Shown: positions 1 to 9,061, counted from the stretch's first letter. The stretch is DNA of 64,000 bases from Teredinibacter turnerae T7901 (GCF_000023025.1 NC_012997.1:1968764-2032763), one strand, 5' to 3'. Notes: a model not told the origin generated them from the letters alone. Made by a program: numbers and translations.

Positions 1-481
1 CGTGCAGCAGAACGCCCTCTGCGAACGCGCTTTTGGTTTCAGCAGCAATGGGGGCTGCGCACTCCACATAGTACGCTTTGCGACACTTCTGGCGAGGCGA
101 GGTAATCCGATGATTCCATTGGCCATCGCTGGTGATCAGGACCAGGCCGGTTGTATCTAAGTCCAGCCTGCCTGCGATCTGTAAGCGGGCAATATCCGCA
201 TTTGAATATCGAGCGCTAAATCCAGGAAGGTCGAACACCGTGGGGTGCTCCGCGTCTGTATTAGCGCACACGTAGCCCGCAGGTTTGTGAAGCATCAAAT
301 ACACGTCACTGCGGGCCTGAAGCGGCGCATCGTCCAGGGTAACTTCGTCGTCAGATTTTAACGCGGCCGAGGGTGCGAGCGCAGTTTGTCCATTCACACG
401 AATGCGCTTGGCTTTAAGCAAGCCGCGCACCTGTGAGCGGCTGTAACTCGTATTATCTGCGACAAACTTGTCCAGCCGCAT
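1..481 (-). CDS. rsuA: 16S rRNA pseudouridine(516) synthase, 3' end cut by window edge
   Basis: Isomerises a uridine of 16S rRNA to pseudouridine (U516 in E. coli numbering). About 160 N-terminal residues are visible from the ATG at 481; the rest lies beyond base 1. The protein opens with an S4-like RNA-binding domain (MRLDKFVADNTSYSRSQVRG, residues 1-60), followed by a linker and the catalytic motif GRLDLDTTGLVLITSDG, which holds the conserved Asp of the RsuA/RluB/RluE family. The sequence after it (WNHRITSPRQKCRKAYYVE) resembles RsuA more than RluB or RluE. The gene ends facing folD with 6 bases between its start and the folD stop, so the two probably share a transcript. The exact target uridine is inferred from family resemblance. 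Confidence 0.85.
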   Translation of the reverse strand, partial: MRLDKFVADNTSYSRSQVRGLLKAKRIRVNGQTALAPSAALKSDDEVTLDDAPLQARSDVYLMLHKPAGYVCANTDAEHPTVFDLPGFSARYSNADIARLQIAGRLDLDTTGLVLITSDGQWNHRITSPRQKCRKAYYVECAAPIAAETKSAFAEGVLLH

Positions 482-487
482 AACAAC

Positions 488-1330
488 TTAGGCCAGCTTT
501 TTCTCGCCGGAATCGACACTTTGGTAGATGAGTGTGTTGATCGTCATAGGGCCAACGCCGCCCGGAACCGGCGTCAGGGCCGAGGCTTTGTCGGCAAGTG
601 GCCCAAGCTCTATATCGCCAACGCCACCCGGGTGGTAGCCCGCATCCACCACAACGGCGCCGGGTTTAATCCAGTCCGCTTTTATGAATTCGGGAATGCC
701 AACCGCGCCAACAACAATATCCGCAGTCGCGATATGGGATTGAAGGTCTTTTGTGCGGGAGTGGCAAATAGTTACCGTCGCGTTCGCATTTAACAACATC
801 AATGCCATGGGTTTACCCAGAATAGGACTGCGGCCAACAACCACGGCGTGTTTGCCTTCCAGTGGAATTTCGTAAGCCTCCAGCAGGCGCATAATGCCTT
901 TCGGTGTGGCGCAGCCATACGCTTCTTCGCCCATAGCCATGCGGCCAAAACCTAGGCAGGTAACACCGTCCACGTCTTTGCTTAAATCGATAGCATCAAA
1001 GCATGCGCGTTCGTCGATCTGACTCGGTACCGGGTGTTGCAGGAGAATGCCGTGAACGTCCGGGTTGTTATTCAATTCGGCAATTTTGGCCAACAGCTCA
1101 TCCGTGGTGGTGGTTTCTGGCAGCTCCACCTTCATAGAATCCATACCAATACGTGTGCAGGCATTTCCTTTCATACGCACATAGGTTGCAGAGGCCGGAT
1201 CACCGCCCACGAGAATTGTGGCCAGAATGGGGGTGCGACCGGTTTTGCTTTTCAACGCCGCAACCCGCTCGGAAAGCTCGGCCTCGGTTTTTTGCGCCAG
1301 CGCTTTACCATCTAATATTAGTGCAGACAT
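488..1330 (-). CDS. folD: Bifunctional methylenetetrahydrofolate dehydrogenase / methenyltetrahydrofolate cyclohydrolase
   Basis: Cytosolic one-carbon enzyme that oxidises 5,10-methylene-THF with NADP+ and hydrolyses the methenyl product to 10-formyl-THF, feeding purine and formyl-Met-tRNA synthesis. The start [13 protein letters not shown] gives 280 residues, the usual FolD length, and is preceded by AGGAAC; an in-frame extension up to 1471 has no FolD similarity and would run through the tRNA promoter. Visible motifs are [14 protein letters not shown] with the catalytic Lys, the substrate loop [11 protein letters not shown], the Rossmann segment [14 protein letters not shown] and the C-terminal [10 protein letters not shown] signature. 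It is transcribed away from the tRNA cluster and toward rsuA. Confidence 0.96.
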   Translation of the reverse strand: MSALILDGKALAQKTEAELSERVAALKSKTGRTPILATILVGGDPASATYVRMKGNACTRIGMDSMKVELPETTTTDELLAKIAELNNNPDVHGILLQHPVPSQIDERACFDAIDLSKDVDGVTCLGFGRMAMGEEAYGCATPKGIMRLLEAYEIPLEGKHAVVVGRSPILGKPMALMLLNANATVTICHSRTKDLQSHIATADIVVGAVGIPEFIKADWIKPGAVVVDAGYHPGGVGDIELGPLADKASALTPVPGGVGPMTINTLIYQSVDSGEKKLA

Positions 1331-1438
1331 GGGATGTTCCTGTATTGAGCGAATTCGAGGTCGCGCATTTTCCCACAGGTTCGGGTTTAGACCAAATAGC
1401 AAGCAATGAAAAAAGTTAGAAAAATTATCAACTTGGCG

Positions 1439-1467
1439 TTGACGACCGTAGGGCGCCTCTGTATTAT
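1439..1467 (+). promoter_or_regulatory. Sigma70-type promoter of the Pro-Arg-His tRNA cluster
   Basis: TTGACG at 1439-1444 and TATTAT at 1462-1467 are separated by 17 bases and followed by a GC-rich stretch before the first tRNA at 1506. Spacing and position fit a strong stable-RNA promoter; the GC-rich discriminator is typical of stringently controlled genes (inference). Confidence 0.7.
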
Positions 1468-1505
1468 GCACGCCTCTCGAGACATGGCTCCACAGCCTGA
1501 GTCGT

Positions 1506-1582
1506 CGGAGTGTAGCGCAGCCTGGTAGCGCGTCTGCTTTGGGAGCAGAATGTCGGGGGTTCGAATCCCTCCACTCCGACCA
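1506..1582 (+). tRNA. tRNA-Pro (anticodon TGG)
   Basis: Cloverleaf: acceptor CGGAGTG pairs with CACTCCG, the anticodon stem TCTGC/GCAGA encloses loop TTTGGGA with anticodon TGG, and the T-loop is GGTTCGAATCC. The 3' CCA is encoded at 1580-1582. First gene of a three-tRNA transcript. Confidence 0.97.
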
Positions 1583-1686
1583 ATCGAGCCTGCTTATACG
1601 CCGTAAAGTTTACGCATGTTATGTCAAAAATTGCTTACACTTTAGGGTGTAGCATATTGAACAGTGTCGACAATCCGGTTTGTATT

Positions 1687-1763
1687 GCGCCCGTAGCTCA
1701 GTTGGATAGAGCATCCGCCTTCTAAGCGGACGGTCGCAGGTTCGAATCCTGCCGGGCGCGCCA
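1687..1763 (+). tRNA. tRNA-Arg (anticodon TCT)
   Basis: Acceptor GCGCCCG pairs with CGGGCGC. The anticodon stem TCCGC/GCGGA encloses loop CTTCTAA with anticodon TCT, and CCA is encoded at 1761-1763. It lies 104 bases after tRNA-Pro with no new promoter evident, so it is probably cotranscribed. Confidence 0.97.
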
Positions 1764-1782
1764 TCGTTTCAAGCCTTCTATG

Positions 1783-1858
1783 GTGACTGTAGCTCAGTTG
1801 GTAGAGCCCTGGATTGTGATTCCAGTCGTCGTGGGTTCAAGTCCCATCAGTCACCCCA
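1783..1858 (+). tRNA. tRNA-His (anticodon GTG)
   Basis: Acceptor GTGACTG pairs with CAGTCAC. The anticodon loop TTGTGAT carries GTG. An extra G at 1782 faces the discriminator C at 1855, giving the G-1:C73 pair that identifies tRNA-His. CCA is encoded at 1856-1858. It lies 19 bases after tRNA-Arg. Confidence 0.97.
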
Positions 1859-2146
1859 TTTATACAAGCACTTACAATACCTTCCTGTTTGCCTAGTCAG
1901 CTTTCCTGAACATCTAGCCAGCCGTTGCGCACTGTAGTTGATATTCTCTGCGGTAAGTGTCGATGAACAAAAATTTAAACTTCCGAAATGCTCAAAAAAG
2001 CCTGGGGTTAGAAAGCTTGGGAAGGTTGAAACTAGAACGTGCCGTCAGTTAGTGTAATTAGGTATGACGCCCGAGAATAAAAGTAAACACAATTGAGTTT
2101 TGCAAACCCTTCGGGGGAATTATTTAATGCCCCTGATGAATTTATC

Positions 2147-3730
2147 TCACGTTTTAAATTTTACCAGTTGTTGCGACACGGTTGAAATTTGCGTCAGGAG
2201 TTCAGTGAGGGTTTGTTTTACCAGGACACCTTGCTGGTGGGTATCGTCACTATGTTGTTTGATATTGTGCATGCTGGCGCTGACGTCGTGAATGGCATGG
2301 TCTTGTTCTGATGAGGCTTTTGCAACCTCCATGTTAAGTTGATTCATCAAATTTATTTGTTGTGATATTGATTTCATCATCTGCAACGCCAGCAGGTTTT
2401 TCTCGGCAACTTCGTCACTTTCGGAATTGACTTGATTCATTAATGTTACGGTGCGGCTTAACCCGCTGCTTAACATATTGATATTCTGTTCTATGTCTAC
2501 GGTGGAGGACTGTGTGCGTGAGGCCAGGTTTCGAACTTCATCTGCAACGACCGCAAAGCCTCGGCCTGACTCTCCGGCGCGGGCAGCTTCGATAGCCGCA
2601 TTGAGCGCAAGTAAGTTCGTTTGGTCAGCGATGCTGCGAATCACCTCTAACATTTGTACGATGCCCTGGCTATCTGCTTGAACCTGTTGGATCTGGCTGC
2701 TGGCCTGTTCGACGACTTTATGGACTTGCTGGATGGATTCATGGGCTTTTTGTACCGCAGCCACGCCGGAATGAATGGCCTGATCTGAGTCTTTCGCGTT
2801 TAAGCTGGCCGATTCAGCATGGCGAGCCAGTTCGTTCAAAACCCTGGTCATTTGCTCGATGGTGACCGCGACCTGGGTCGTCTCTTTGAGTTGCAAATTA
2901 CCCCCATCAACCACAGTTTTTATTGCCGCGTGAATAGTTTCGCTGTTGTCCCCGAGCAGTTGGTTGCTATGCTGAATCTTTTGAATGAGTTGCTGGATAT
3001 TGGCGACAAAGGTATTAAAAGACTGAGATATTTCGTCAAATTCATTGTTGTGATTACTACCGAGCCGTACCGTTAGGTCGGCATCCCCCCTGGTGAGTTC
3101 AGCCAGGTTTCTATTCACCTCATCGAGGGGTTTCAAAATTGCCCTGCGGGCAAACCAGCTGACTGTAATACAAATCAGGATGCCGAAAGCCAGGCCGGCG
3201 CTGTTCAGAAAAAGCGACCACCGCTCTAGTCGCTCTTTGACAGCAAATTGCTTCTCGAAGGTACTATCGCCTTCCTCCTCCAGTTCACTCAAAAAAGTCT
3301 GTAATAGTTGGCTTTCTCTGACAAAAGCATCAATTTTTAGTGTGTCGGTGGGGTCAGCTAATAACTCGACTTTTGCTTGGTCGAAACGCTGTTTGATTTT
3401 CCGCAGCTTCGCAGTCGATTGTTGGCTGATCAAGCTTGCTGCTGACATTCGATCTATTGATTCGTCAGCAATTTCGGCGGCGGTTTCCAGCATAGCCAGA
3501 TGCGAGCTGCGTTCCTCCGGATGTAGATTCAGCATCTGGAGGGCGATGATTTGCTGCTGCAAGCCAATGGTTCCCTCCATCGCACCATCGGCGGTGGACC
3601 AGGCAGGTCCGGTGATAAAGTCTAGCAAGTCCGTGAACTCGCTGGTCAGGCGAACGGAGGATGTAACAAGAACGACTACCAGGCTTAGAACAGCGCCGGA
3701 AATCAACGAAACACTGTGTTTTATTCGCAT
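2147..3730 (-). CDS. Methyl-accepting chemotaxis protein
   Basis: Inner-membrane chemoreceptor of 527 residues. TM1 is at about residues 8-26, a mostly helical periplasmic region of about 145 residues follows, TM2 is at about 171-194, a HAMP domain ([19 protein letters not shown]) at about 195-247, then the cytoplasmic signalling domain with the conserved hairpin tip [20 protein letters not shown] and [12 protein letters not shown] at about 366-405. Length and helical content of the sensor fit a four-helix-bundle ligand domain, but the ligand cannot be read from sequence. There is no C-terminal CheR-docking pentapeptide (it ends QQLVKFKT). No other chemotaxis gene is in the window. It diverges from the OprB-like porin at 3874, with about 140 bases between them. 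Confidence 0.95.
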   Translation of the reverse strand: MRIKHSVSLISGAVLSLVVVLVTSSVRLTSEFTDLLDFITGPAWSTADGAMEGTIGLQQQIIALQMLNLHPEERSSHLAMLETAAEIADESIDRMSAASLISQQSTAKLRKIKQRFDQAKVELLADPTDTLKIDAFVRESQLLQTFLSELEEEGDSTFEKQFAVKERLERWSLFLNSAGLAFGILICITVSWFARRAILKPLDEVNRNLAELTRGDADLTVRLGSNHNNEFDEISQSFNTFVANIQQLIQKIQHSNQLLGDNSETIHAAIKTVVDGGNLQLKETTQVAVTIEQMTRVLNELARHAESASLNAKDSDQAIHSGVAAVQKAHESIQQVHKVVEQASSQIQQVQADSQGIVQMLEVIRSIADQTNLLALNAAIEAARAGESGRGFAVVADEVRNLASRTQSSTVDIEQNINMLSSGLSRTVTLMNQVNSESDEVAEKNLLALQMMKSISQQINLMNQLNMEVAKASSEQDHAIHDVSASMHNIKQHSDDTHQQGVLVKQTLTELLTQISTVSQQLVKFKT

Positions 3731-3873
3731 TGCGCCGCCCTGTATGTAGGGGAATCAGATAAACATTAGTCGATGTCGGAGCTAAAACAAGCCCCTCGGG
3801 CTCAGCAACCCATTTGACACTCATCTCGCGCGTTCCTATACCTAAAGCACATTCTTTGCTGGGCATCTCACTG

Positions 3874-4866
3874 ATGAAAACATCACTGGTGCTGGCCACA
3901 CTCGCAGGGGTGACCAGCAGCTTTGCGTTTGCTGACGATTTTGATTATAGCTTCAATCTCGTCACTGACAGCTCGGTTGCATCCCATTCAAGGCAGGATG
4001 ACAACAGCGCGCACAGGATGCTGGTCACTGCAGAATGGCAATGGCAAGCAAGCGACCGCTGGTTGTTGGCGGGTGATCTAAAAGCGTTTCGGGGCGAAAA
4101 CGGTGAAGGATTGACGCAAAATCTTCAGGGTATATCCAACATCGATGCTGAGAAATTCAGCAAAATATATGAAGCCTATGCGCAGTACCAGTTTAACCCC
4201 GAGACCCGGATAAAATGTGGCCAGGTTGACGCGAATCTTGAGTTCGCCTATGTGCCGGTTGCCGAAACTTTTATCTCTCCGCCGCTTGGCATTACGCCCA
4301 CAGTTATTGCCTTGCCCACCTATTATGATCCAGCAATGTCATGCAGTATTTTTTACGAACCGGCGCAGGGGCTTCAATGGGCTGGCGGCATTTTTGCCGG
4401 GCGCGATAATCTGGATTTTGCTGAGCAGTTTTATGTGTTTGAGGGCCGTTATATTTCGATCAGCAGCCGCTTGTCATACGGTTTTTGGCACCATAATGGA
4501 GACTGGGAGTTGGTCGATAAAAGTCAATTCGAAGCTATCTCTGGCTGGTACGTAAACTACCAGCGCCAGATTAATCAGGACTGGGCAATGTTCGCGGTCT
4601 GGTCAGCTCTGGAAGATGAAGTTGATGACATTCGACAGCATCATATGCTGGGCTTTGTTCGGGAGTTCGGCCGACATCAATTCGGCATGATGTTCAGTGA
4701 AGTGACCCAAAAACATTTGCACAATGACAACTTGATCGAACTCTATTGGCAACATGCCTTACCCGCTGAAATTTCATTGCAGCCAGTGCTGCAATGGGTG
4801 GACCACGCAGAGGAAGGGGTGGACAACCAATTTGTATTGAGCTTACGCGTGAATTGGAACTTTTGA
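3874..4866 (+). CDS. OprB-like carbohydrate-selective porin (putative)
   Basis: Predicted outer-membrane beta-barrel of 330 residues. The ATG at 3874 starts a clear signal peptide (MKTSLVLATLAGVTSSFAFA, then DDFD); an in-frame TTG 60 bases upstream would add non-signal residues. The mature part alternates hydrophobic and polar residues in strand-like blocks rich in Trp, Tyr and Phe and ends in NWNF, the terminal aromatic expected of a BamA substrate. The central stretch around residues 130-190 (KCGQVDANLEFAYVP, then PPLGITPTVIALPTYYDP) resembles OprB-family sugar porins. Family assignment is moderately sure, substrate unknown. It diverges from the chemoreceptor at 2147; shared regulation is possible but not shown. 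Confidence 0.6.
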   Translation: MKTSLVLATLAGVTSSFAFADDFDYSFNLVTDSSVASHSRQDDNSAHRMLVTAEWQWQASDRWLLAGDLKAFRGENGEGLTQNLQGISNIDAEKFSKIYEAYAQYQFNPETRIKCGQVDANLEFAYVPVAETFISPPLGITPTVIALPTYYDPAMSCSIFYEPAQGLQWAGGIFAGRDNLDFAEQFYVFEGRYISISSRLSYGFWHHNGDWELVDKSQFEAISGWYVNYQRQINQDWAMFAVWSALEDEVDDIRQHHMLGFVREFGRHQFGMMFSEVTQKHLHNDNLIELYWQHALPAEISLQPVLQWVDHAEEGVDNQFVLSLRVNWNF

Positions 4867-5228
4867 GCAAAGTTGCGATTTGCGCTCACATTGAGAATAA
4901 AGTGTGCCTGGACCTTGAAGACAGGACCGCCTCCGAGTAAACGGCCTGGGGCCCCGAAAACCGACAGCAGTAATTCCAATCAAAAACTAATGTTCCCTAT
5001 AAGACGACCTGCCACCCCTATCATCGCTGATCGATCCTTTAAACCTCGCCCGCTTAATCTCGAGGCCTGGAATACGCAAAATACTCAGCGTTGGAATGTT
5101 TGGCTTTTTCATTAAGGTGGTTTTCAAAAAATGAGTATAAATTTCAGTACCCTTATTTCGGGTAAAGAGCTAAAGAATAGCGGGCGAAAAAGGCGACTAT
5201 TCTCGGCGCTCGGCTGACTTTTAGAGGA
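4867..5228. other. Intergenic region between convergent genes, no gene seen
   Basis: 362 bases lie between the ends of the porin gene and the MBL-fold hydrolase gene. Short open frames are present but show no ribosome-binding site and no recognisable protein sequence. I see no convincing rho-independent terminator. Confidence 0.6.
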
Positions 5229-6311
5229 TTACCGTTTGCTGTTTTTTTGTGTCTTTGCATCAGCCAGTTTTGATTGTTGCTGTTTTGCCATCAATGGTTG
5301 CCACCAGGGTTTGGTGTGGGTTAGTGATTCGAGCGTATGTGCTTCGCCAAAAACTGGTGTACAAAGGGGGACTGGTTGTGAGCCCGGTTGGCGCTTGGCG
5401 AGTTGAAATATTCGTTCCATCGGTTCGTACCACGGGTGGAACGCGAGATCGAAGGTGCCGTTGTGGATGGGCATCATACGCAAGCCTCTCACATCCCGGT
5501 ATGCTTGCAGGCTTTGCTCTGGTGTCATGTGAACATCGGGCCAGTCGCTATCGTAGGCCCCGGTTTCTATGAAGGCTAAATCGAATGGGCCGTACTTTTC
5601 ACCCACGTTGGCAAACCCTGCAAAATAGCCGGAATCGCCACTGAAATATAAGCGCTCTCGCCCTGTTTCGATAACCCATGCTCCCCAAAGTGTTTTGTCT
5701 GCATCTGAGAGCCCGCGGCCTGAAAAATGGCGAGTCGGCGTAAAGGCGATAAATCCATCCTGTATTTTTTCTTCTTGCCACCAATTGAAGCAGGATATTT
5801 TCCCTGGTTCGCCCCCCCATTTAATTAGCGTTTGGTCAACGCCAACAGGTACATAAAAGCGGCCGACCCTGTTTGCTAACGCCCGGATTGTGGTCTTGTC
5901 CAGGTGGTCATAATGGTTGTGTGATATCAGTACCCGATCAATAAATGGCAGTGTCTTAAGGTCGATTGGTGTGGGGTGGAAGCGCTTCGGCCCCATAAAG
6001 GCGAACGGGGATGCGCGTTCTCCGAATACGGGGTCTATTAGCCATATCTCCCCGTACACCTTGAGCAGTAACGAAGAGTGACCAAGCTTTATTATAAACA
6101 GCTGGTCTTCGGGTAGTTGTTCGAGCTGGTTGGCTGTAAGGGGAACAACGGGTATTTGGCTGCTCGGTTCTGTATTGATTCGTTTTTCTGTCAGGAAGCG
6201 GAGAAATATCTGCAGGGTTTTCTTGATCGTGCGGCCAGATACAGGCTCGCTGTTTAGGAATTTGCCTTTGCTTTGCCTTTGCTTGATTTTTTGGATTGCT
6301 GGATCTTCCAC
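5229..6311 (-). CDS. MBL-fold metal-dependent hydrolase (NAPE-PLD/RomA-like)
   Basis: Metallo-beta-lactamase-fold hydrolase of 360 residues. The metal motif HNHYDHLD is at residues 131-138, and further ligands are likely in RHFSG, YFSGDSGYF (metal-bridging Asp) and the late PIHNGTF. The LGHSSLLLKVYGEIWLIDPVF segment before the HxHxDH motif is typical of the bacterial proteins annotated as N-acyl-phosphatidylethanolamine phospholipase D-like or RomA. Those relatives are usually cytoplasmic or peripheral; the true substrate is not known from sequence. The basic N-terminus (about 45 residues, Lys/Arg/Gln-rich) has no signal peptide. Confidence 0.8.
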   Translation of the reverse strand: MEDPAIQKIKQRQSKGKFLNSEPVSGRTIKKTLQIFLRFLTEKRINTEPSSQIPVVPLTANQLEQLPEDQLFIIKLGHSSLLLKVYGEIWLIDPVFGERASPFAFMGPKRFHPTPIDLKTLPFIDRVLISHNHYDHLDKTTIRALANRVGRFYVPVGVDQTLIKWGGEPGKISCFNWWQEEKIQDGFIAFTPTRHFSGRGLSDADKTLWGAWVIETGRERLYFSGDSGYFAGFANVGEKYGPFDLAFIETGAYDSDWPDVHMTPEQSLQAYRDVRGLRMMPIHNGTFDLAFHPWYEPMERIFQLAKRQPGSQPVPLCTPVFGEAHTLESLTHTKPWWQPLMAKQQQSKLADAKTQKNSKR

Positions 6312-6613
6312 GCAGTTTTACTCCGGTACATCGTTGCTGATGGAATGTGTATAGGAACATTTGATTAACCTAGTGCCTTCTGTAAGCCCCGTAGCACCCA
6401 CGGGCACAAATTATCGCCGCTCGTCACGCAGAGAAATTACTAAGTTGATCAGAGCTTCCGATGCATGGTATGCGTTAGGCTGTGAGGTAAAAGTCAACCA
6501 GCTCGCCTTACGGCGATCTGGAGACTTTGAAGGGCTGTCTTGGGACTTGCGGGTATCGTTAAGGTAAGCGAGCCAAGTCTTATGTCTTTCTGCGCTGGTC
6601 TCGCTGTGATCCG
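6312..6613. other. Intergenic region, no gene seen
   Basis: 302 bases lie between hemN and the MBL-fold gene, which run in the same direction. It must hold the hydrolase promoter and the hemN transcript end, but no clear -10/-35 pair or terminator hairpin stands out. A 68-codon plus-strand frame at 6361-6567 has no supporting features. Confidence 0.5.
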
Positions 6614-8029
6614 CTAGATAATGCGTGAATACTTTGGCTTGGCTTTAGCATTTAACTGGTCGCGTGCACTGGCCGATAGATATTTGTCGAATGCCATACA
6701 TATCCTGCGTATGAGTAATCGGCCGGACTCGTTCACGTCAATAGAGTTATCACCTATGCTCAGTAATCCGTCGGCTTCCAGTGATCTTAAGGATGCCAGT
6801 TCAGCTGCAAAGTACTTGCTAAACGCAATGGGGTATTGGGATTCTATTTTGCTAAAGGGTAGTTCGAAGTGGCATATCAATTCCCGAATAACAGTTTGAC
6901 GAATTTTATCGTCTTCGCTTAGCGCGATACCTCTCCACAGTGGAAGTTCGTCTTCCCCTAAACTCGCATAGTACGCGTCTATAGTCTTGTGGTTTTGGAA
7001 AAAGGTATCACCAAACGCCGATATTGATGAAACACCAAAAGAAAACATTTCGCAATTCCCATGGGTGGCGTACCCCTGAAAATTTCTGTGCAGGTTTTTT
7101 GCCTGTTGAGCTTTTGCGAGCTCATCCTCTGGCAGGGCGAAATGGTCCATTCCTACATACACATAGCCTGCCTGAAGAAGCGTATCGATACTTTGGCGAA
7201 GAATGGTTAGCTTTTCCTGTGGCTCGGGCAGTTGAGATGAGTCTATTTGCTTCTGAGTTTTGAACAGATCTGGCAAATGCGCATAGTTAAATACGGATAG
7301 ACGGTCGGGTTTTAGCGCTAGGACCCGTTCCAAGGTTTTTGCGAAGCTGGCTGATGTTTGTAGCGGGAGTCCATAAATAAGGTCTAAGCTGATGGATTTA
7401 AAGTCCAGCGCGCGCGCTGCTTGTACGAGCGCTAAAACTTCCTCTTCGCTGTTGAAACGATTAACCGCCACTTGCACATTTTCGTCGAAATCTTGAACGC
7501 CCATGCTTAAACGGTTGAAGCCAAGCGCTCGCAGTTTGGTCAAGCGCTCAGGGCTAACCCCTTTGGGGTGGATTTCGATTGAGTATTCACCACTGTCGTT
7601 GCCAAGCAGGTTAAACGCAGATCGAGTATGGGCCATCAAATCGTGCATCTGTTCGTCTGTGAGGTAGGTCGGTGTTCCGCCACCCCAATGAAGTTGATCT
7701 ACTGGCCGACTTCTGTCGATGTATATGGCCTGCATGTCGATTTCTTTCTTTAGCGCTTCTACATAGGGGATCGCAAGCTTCTTGTTCGCAGTGATGATTT
7801 TGTTGCAAGCGCAGTAATAACAGACGGTATCGCAAAATGGGATATGAAAATACAATGACAGTGGGGCGCTCGCGCTGTTGCTTTTTTCTGCGGCTCTAAG
7901 CCACTCATTGCGACCGAACGACTCATCGAATTGGGGTGCTGTAGGGTAGGAGGTGTATCTTGGTCCCGCGAGGTCGTGTTTACGAATGAGCTCATCGTTC
8001 CAGAGGTTACTGTATTTCTGATCGTTCAT
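6614..8029 (-). CDS. hemN: Oxygen-independent coproporphyrinogen III dehydrogenase (radical SAM)
   Basis: Anaerobic haem synthesis: decarboxylates coproporphyrinogen III to protoporphyrinogen IX using S-adenosylmethionine. The ATG at 8029 is preceded by AAAAGAGA and gives 471 residues, close to E. coli HemN (457); a longer frame to 8083 has no support. The radical-SAM cluster motif FCDTVCYYCACNK has Cys at 66, 70, 73 and 75, in the HemN CX3CX2CXC pattern. Other HemN hallmarks are the N-terminal RYTSYPTAPQF, GGGTPTYL, IEIHPKG and the GLPLQT segment. No FNR-type box (TTGAT-N4-ATCAA) was seen upstream, so oxygen control by Anr/FNR is not shown here. Confidence 0.95.
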   Translation of the reverse strand: MNDQKYSNLWNDELIRKHDLAGPRYTSYPTAPQFDESFGRNEWLRAAEKSNSASAPLSLYFHIPFCDTVCYYCACNKIITANKKLAIPYVEALKKEIDMQAIYIDRSRPVDQLHWGGGTPTYLTDEQMHDLMAHTRSAFNLLGNDSGEYSIEIHPKGVSPERLTKLRALGFNRLSMGVQDFDENVQVAVNRFNSEEEVLALVQAARALDFKSISLDLIYGLPLQTSASFAKTLERVLALKPDRLSVFNYAHLPDLFKTQKQIDSSQLPEPQEKLTILRQSIDTLLQAGYVYVGMDHFALPEDELAKAQQAKNLHRNFQGYATHGNCEMFSFGVSSISAFGDTFFQNHKTIDAYYASLGEDELPLWRGIALSEDDKIRQTVIRELICHFELPFSKIESQYPIAFSKYFAAELASLRSLEADGLLSIGDNSIDVNESGRLLIRRICMAFDKYLSASARDQLNAKAKPKYSRII

Positions 8030-8057
8030 TGGTCTCTTTTCTAGCTGCCTTAATGGG

Positions 8058-8081
8058 GATCTATGCTGAAGGGCATAGATC
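8058..8081. repeat. Perfect 9-bp inverted repeat upstream of hemN
   Basis: GATCTATGC at 8058-8066 and its exact complement GCATAGATC at 8073-8081 flank a 6-base loop (TGAAGG). It begins 29 bases before the hemN ATG and 135 bases before the flavin reductase start. There is no T-run, so it is more likely an operator or mRNA leader hairpin than a terminator (inference). Confidence 0.6.
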
Positions 8082-8215
8082 ACGGTCTCGGGGTTACGTC
8101 GCGGACACCGGCCATAATGCCGTCCATTTCTTCATGGTCATCAGATATAATGCCGGTTACGTTGCGTGGATTTTACACGTGTTCCCTCACTGATGGGGCG
8201 CGCAATCCCGCCCTT

Positions 8216-8740
8216 ATGACACAAAACAATGAGCCCCCAAAGCACATGACACAGTCTACCGAAGCTGCTGTAACTATGTTTGAAGGTATGCGTCGACTCG
8301 TTTCCGGCGTGTGCGTTGTCACCGCGGTTGATGAGCAGGGTGAACGCTATGCGATGACTGCCACCTCCGTCACTTCTGTTTCCGGCGAGCCGCCGTCGCT
8401 GCTGGTATGTGTAAATCAGCAAGCTCGGCTGCATTCGGCCGTAAGTCACACCGATTTCTTCTGCATCAATGTGTTGGCCCCACAGCATGAACAGGTATCC
8501 ATCAATTGTGCATCCCCGGAAATGGCGAGTAGTCGGTTTACCGAAGGTGCCTGGATGAATCATTCTGACAGCGGAGTACCTTACCTGTCAGACGCGCAAT
8601 CGGTCTTCTTTTGCCGCAAGTCCCAGTCTATGGTTTATGGTACTCACACGATATTCGTGGGGGAAGTGGAGCAAACCTTGGTTGCCCCGGGTGAACCACG
8701 TGCTCTGGCCTACATAAACGGGGCCTACCGCCACCTGTAG
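8216..8740 (+). CDS. Flavin reductase-domain protein (FMN-binding, HpaC-like)
   Basis: About 174 residues. The core from MFEGMRRLVSGVCVVTA through MTATSVTSVSGEPPSLLVCV to FFCINVLAP matches the split-barrel flavin reductase fold, which reduces FMN or FAD with NAD(P)H, often for a partner monooxygenase. The C-terminal half ends with the usual GxxxxGAYRHL-type segment (AYINGAYRHL). Start choice is uncertain: the ATG at 8216 is used here, an ATG at 8246 would also begin before the domain, and neither has a strong ribosome-binding site; a frame open from 8063 overlaps the hemN leader and is unlikely. No monooxygenase gene lies nearby, so the physiological partner is unknown. Confidence 0.85.
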   Translation: MTQNNEPPKHMTQSTEAAVTMFEGMRRLVSGVCVVTAVDEQGERYAMTATSVTSVSGEPPSLLVCVNQQARLHSAVSHTDFFCINVLAPQHEQVSINCASPEMASSRFTEGAWMNHSDSGVPYLSDAQSVFFCRKSQSMVYGTHTIFVGEVEQTLVAPGEPRALAYINGAYRHL

Positions 8741-8897
8741 CATTGCGCTTGATGCTGGCGAGGAACGGTTAACGCTGAGCTTGTTCAAGTGAACACGCTA
8801 GGTTAATCTCGGCAGCCTTGCTTCTGCGGAAATTAAAGTCGAAAAGGTCGCATTGGGCGTTTTACGAGCAAGTTCTGGCCAAATGTAGAATAAATGT

Positions 8898-8925
8898 TTG
8901 ACATGGAACTCAACATAGCTACAAT
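8898..8925 (+). promoter_or_regulatory. Sigma70-type promoter of tRNA-Asp
   Basis: Consensus TTGACA at 8898-8903 and TACAAT at 8920-8925 are separated by 16 bases, followed by the GC-rich GCGCTCC and the tRNA start 15 bases later. Confidence 0.75.
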
Positions 8926-8939
8926 GCGCTCCTCGTTGC

Positions 8940-9016
8940 GGCCCGGTAGTTCAGTTGGTTAGAATGCCGGCCTGTCACGCCGGAGGTCGAGGGTTCAAGT
9001 CCCTTCCGGGTCGCCA
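8940..9016 (+). tRNA. tRNA-Asp (anticodon GTC)
   Basis: Acceptor GGCCCGG pairs with CCGGGTC (one G-T pair). The anticodon stem CCGGC/GCCGG encloses CTGTCAC with anticodon GTC, the T-loop is GGTTCAAGTCC, and CCA is encoded at 9014-9016. It has its own promoter and terminator. Confidence 0.97.
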
Positions 9017-9061
9017 CATACAAAAAAGCCCCGCTCGTAAGAGCGGGGCTTTTTTGTATGT
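9016..9061 (+). terminator. Long rho-independent terminator of tRNA-Asp
   Basis: A perfect 21-bp inverted repeat has arms 9016-9036 and 9041-9061 around the loop GTAA. The core GCCCCGCTC/GAGCGGGGC is followed by six Ts, and the A-run facing them makes it bidirectional in form. The left arm begins on the last base of the tRNA CCA, so terminator and mature 3' end touch. Confidence 0.93.

Noticed and set aside
3093-3749. 218-codon plus-strand frame opposite the chemoreceptor
   Set aside because: It is antisense to a well-supported receptor, has no ribosome-binding site and no recognisable protein signature.
4873-5115. 80-codon frame after the porin gene
   Set aside because: No start signal, unusual composition and no family resemblance.
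8030-8215. FNR/Anr box for hemN
   Set aside because: No TTGAT-N4-ATCAA-like sequence was found in the leader.
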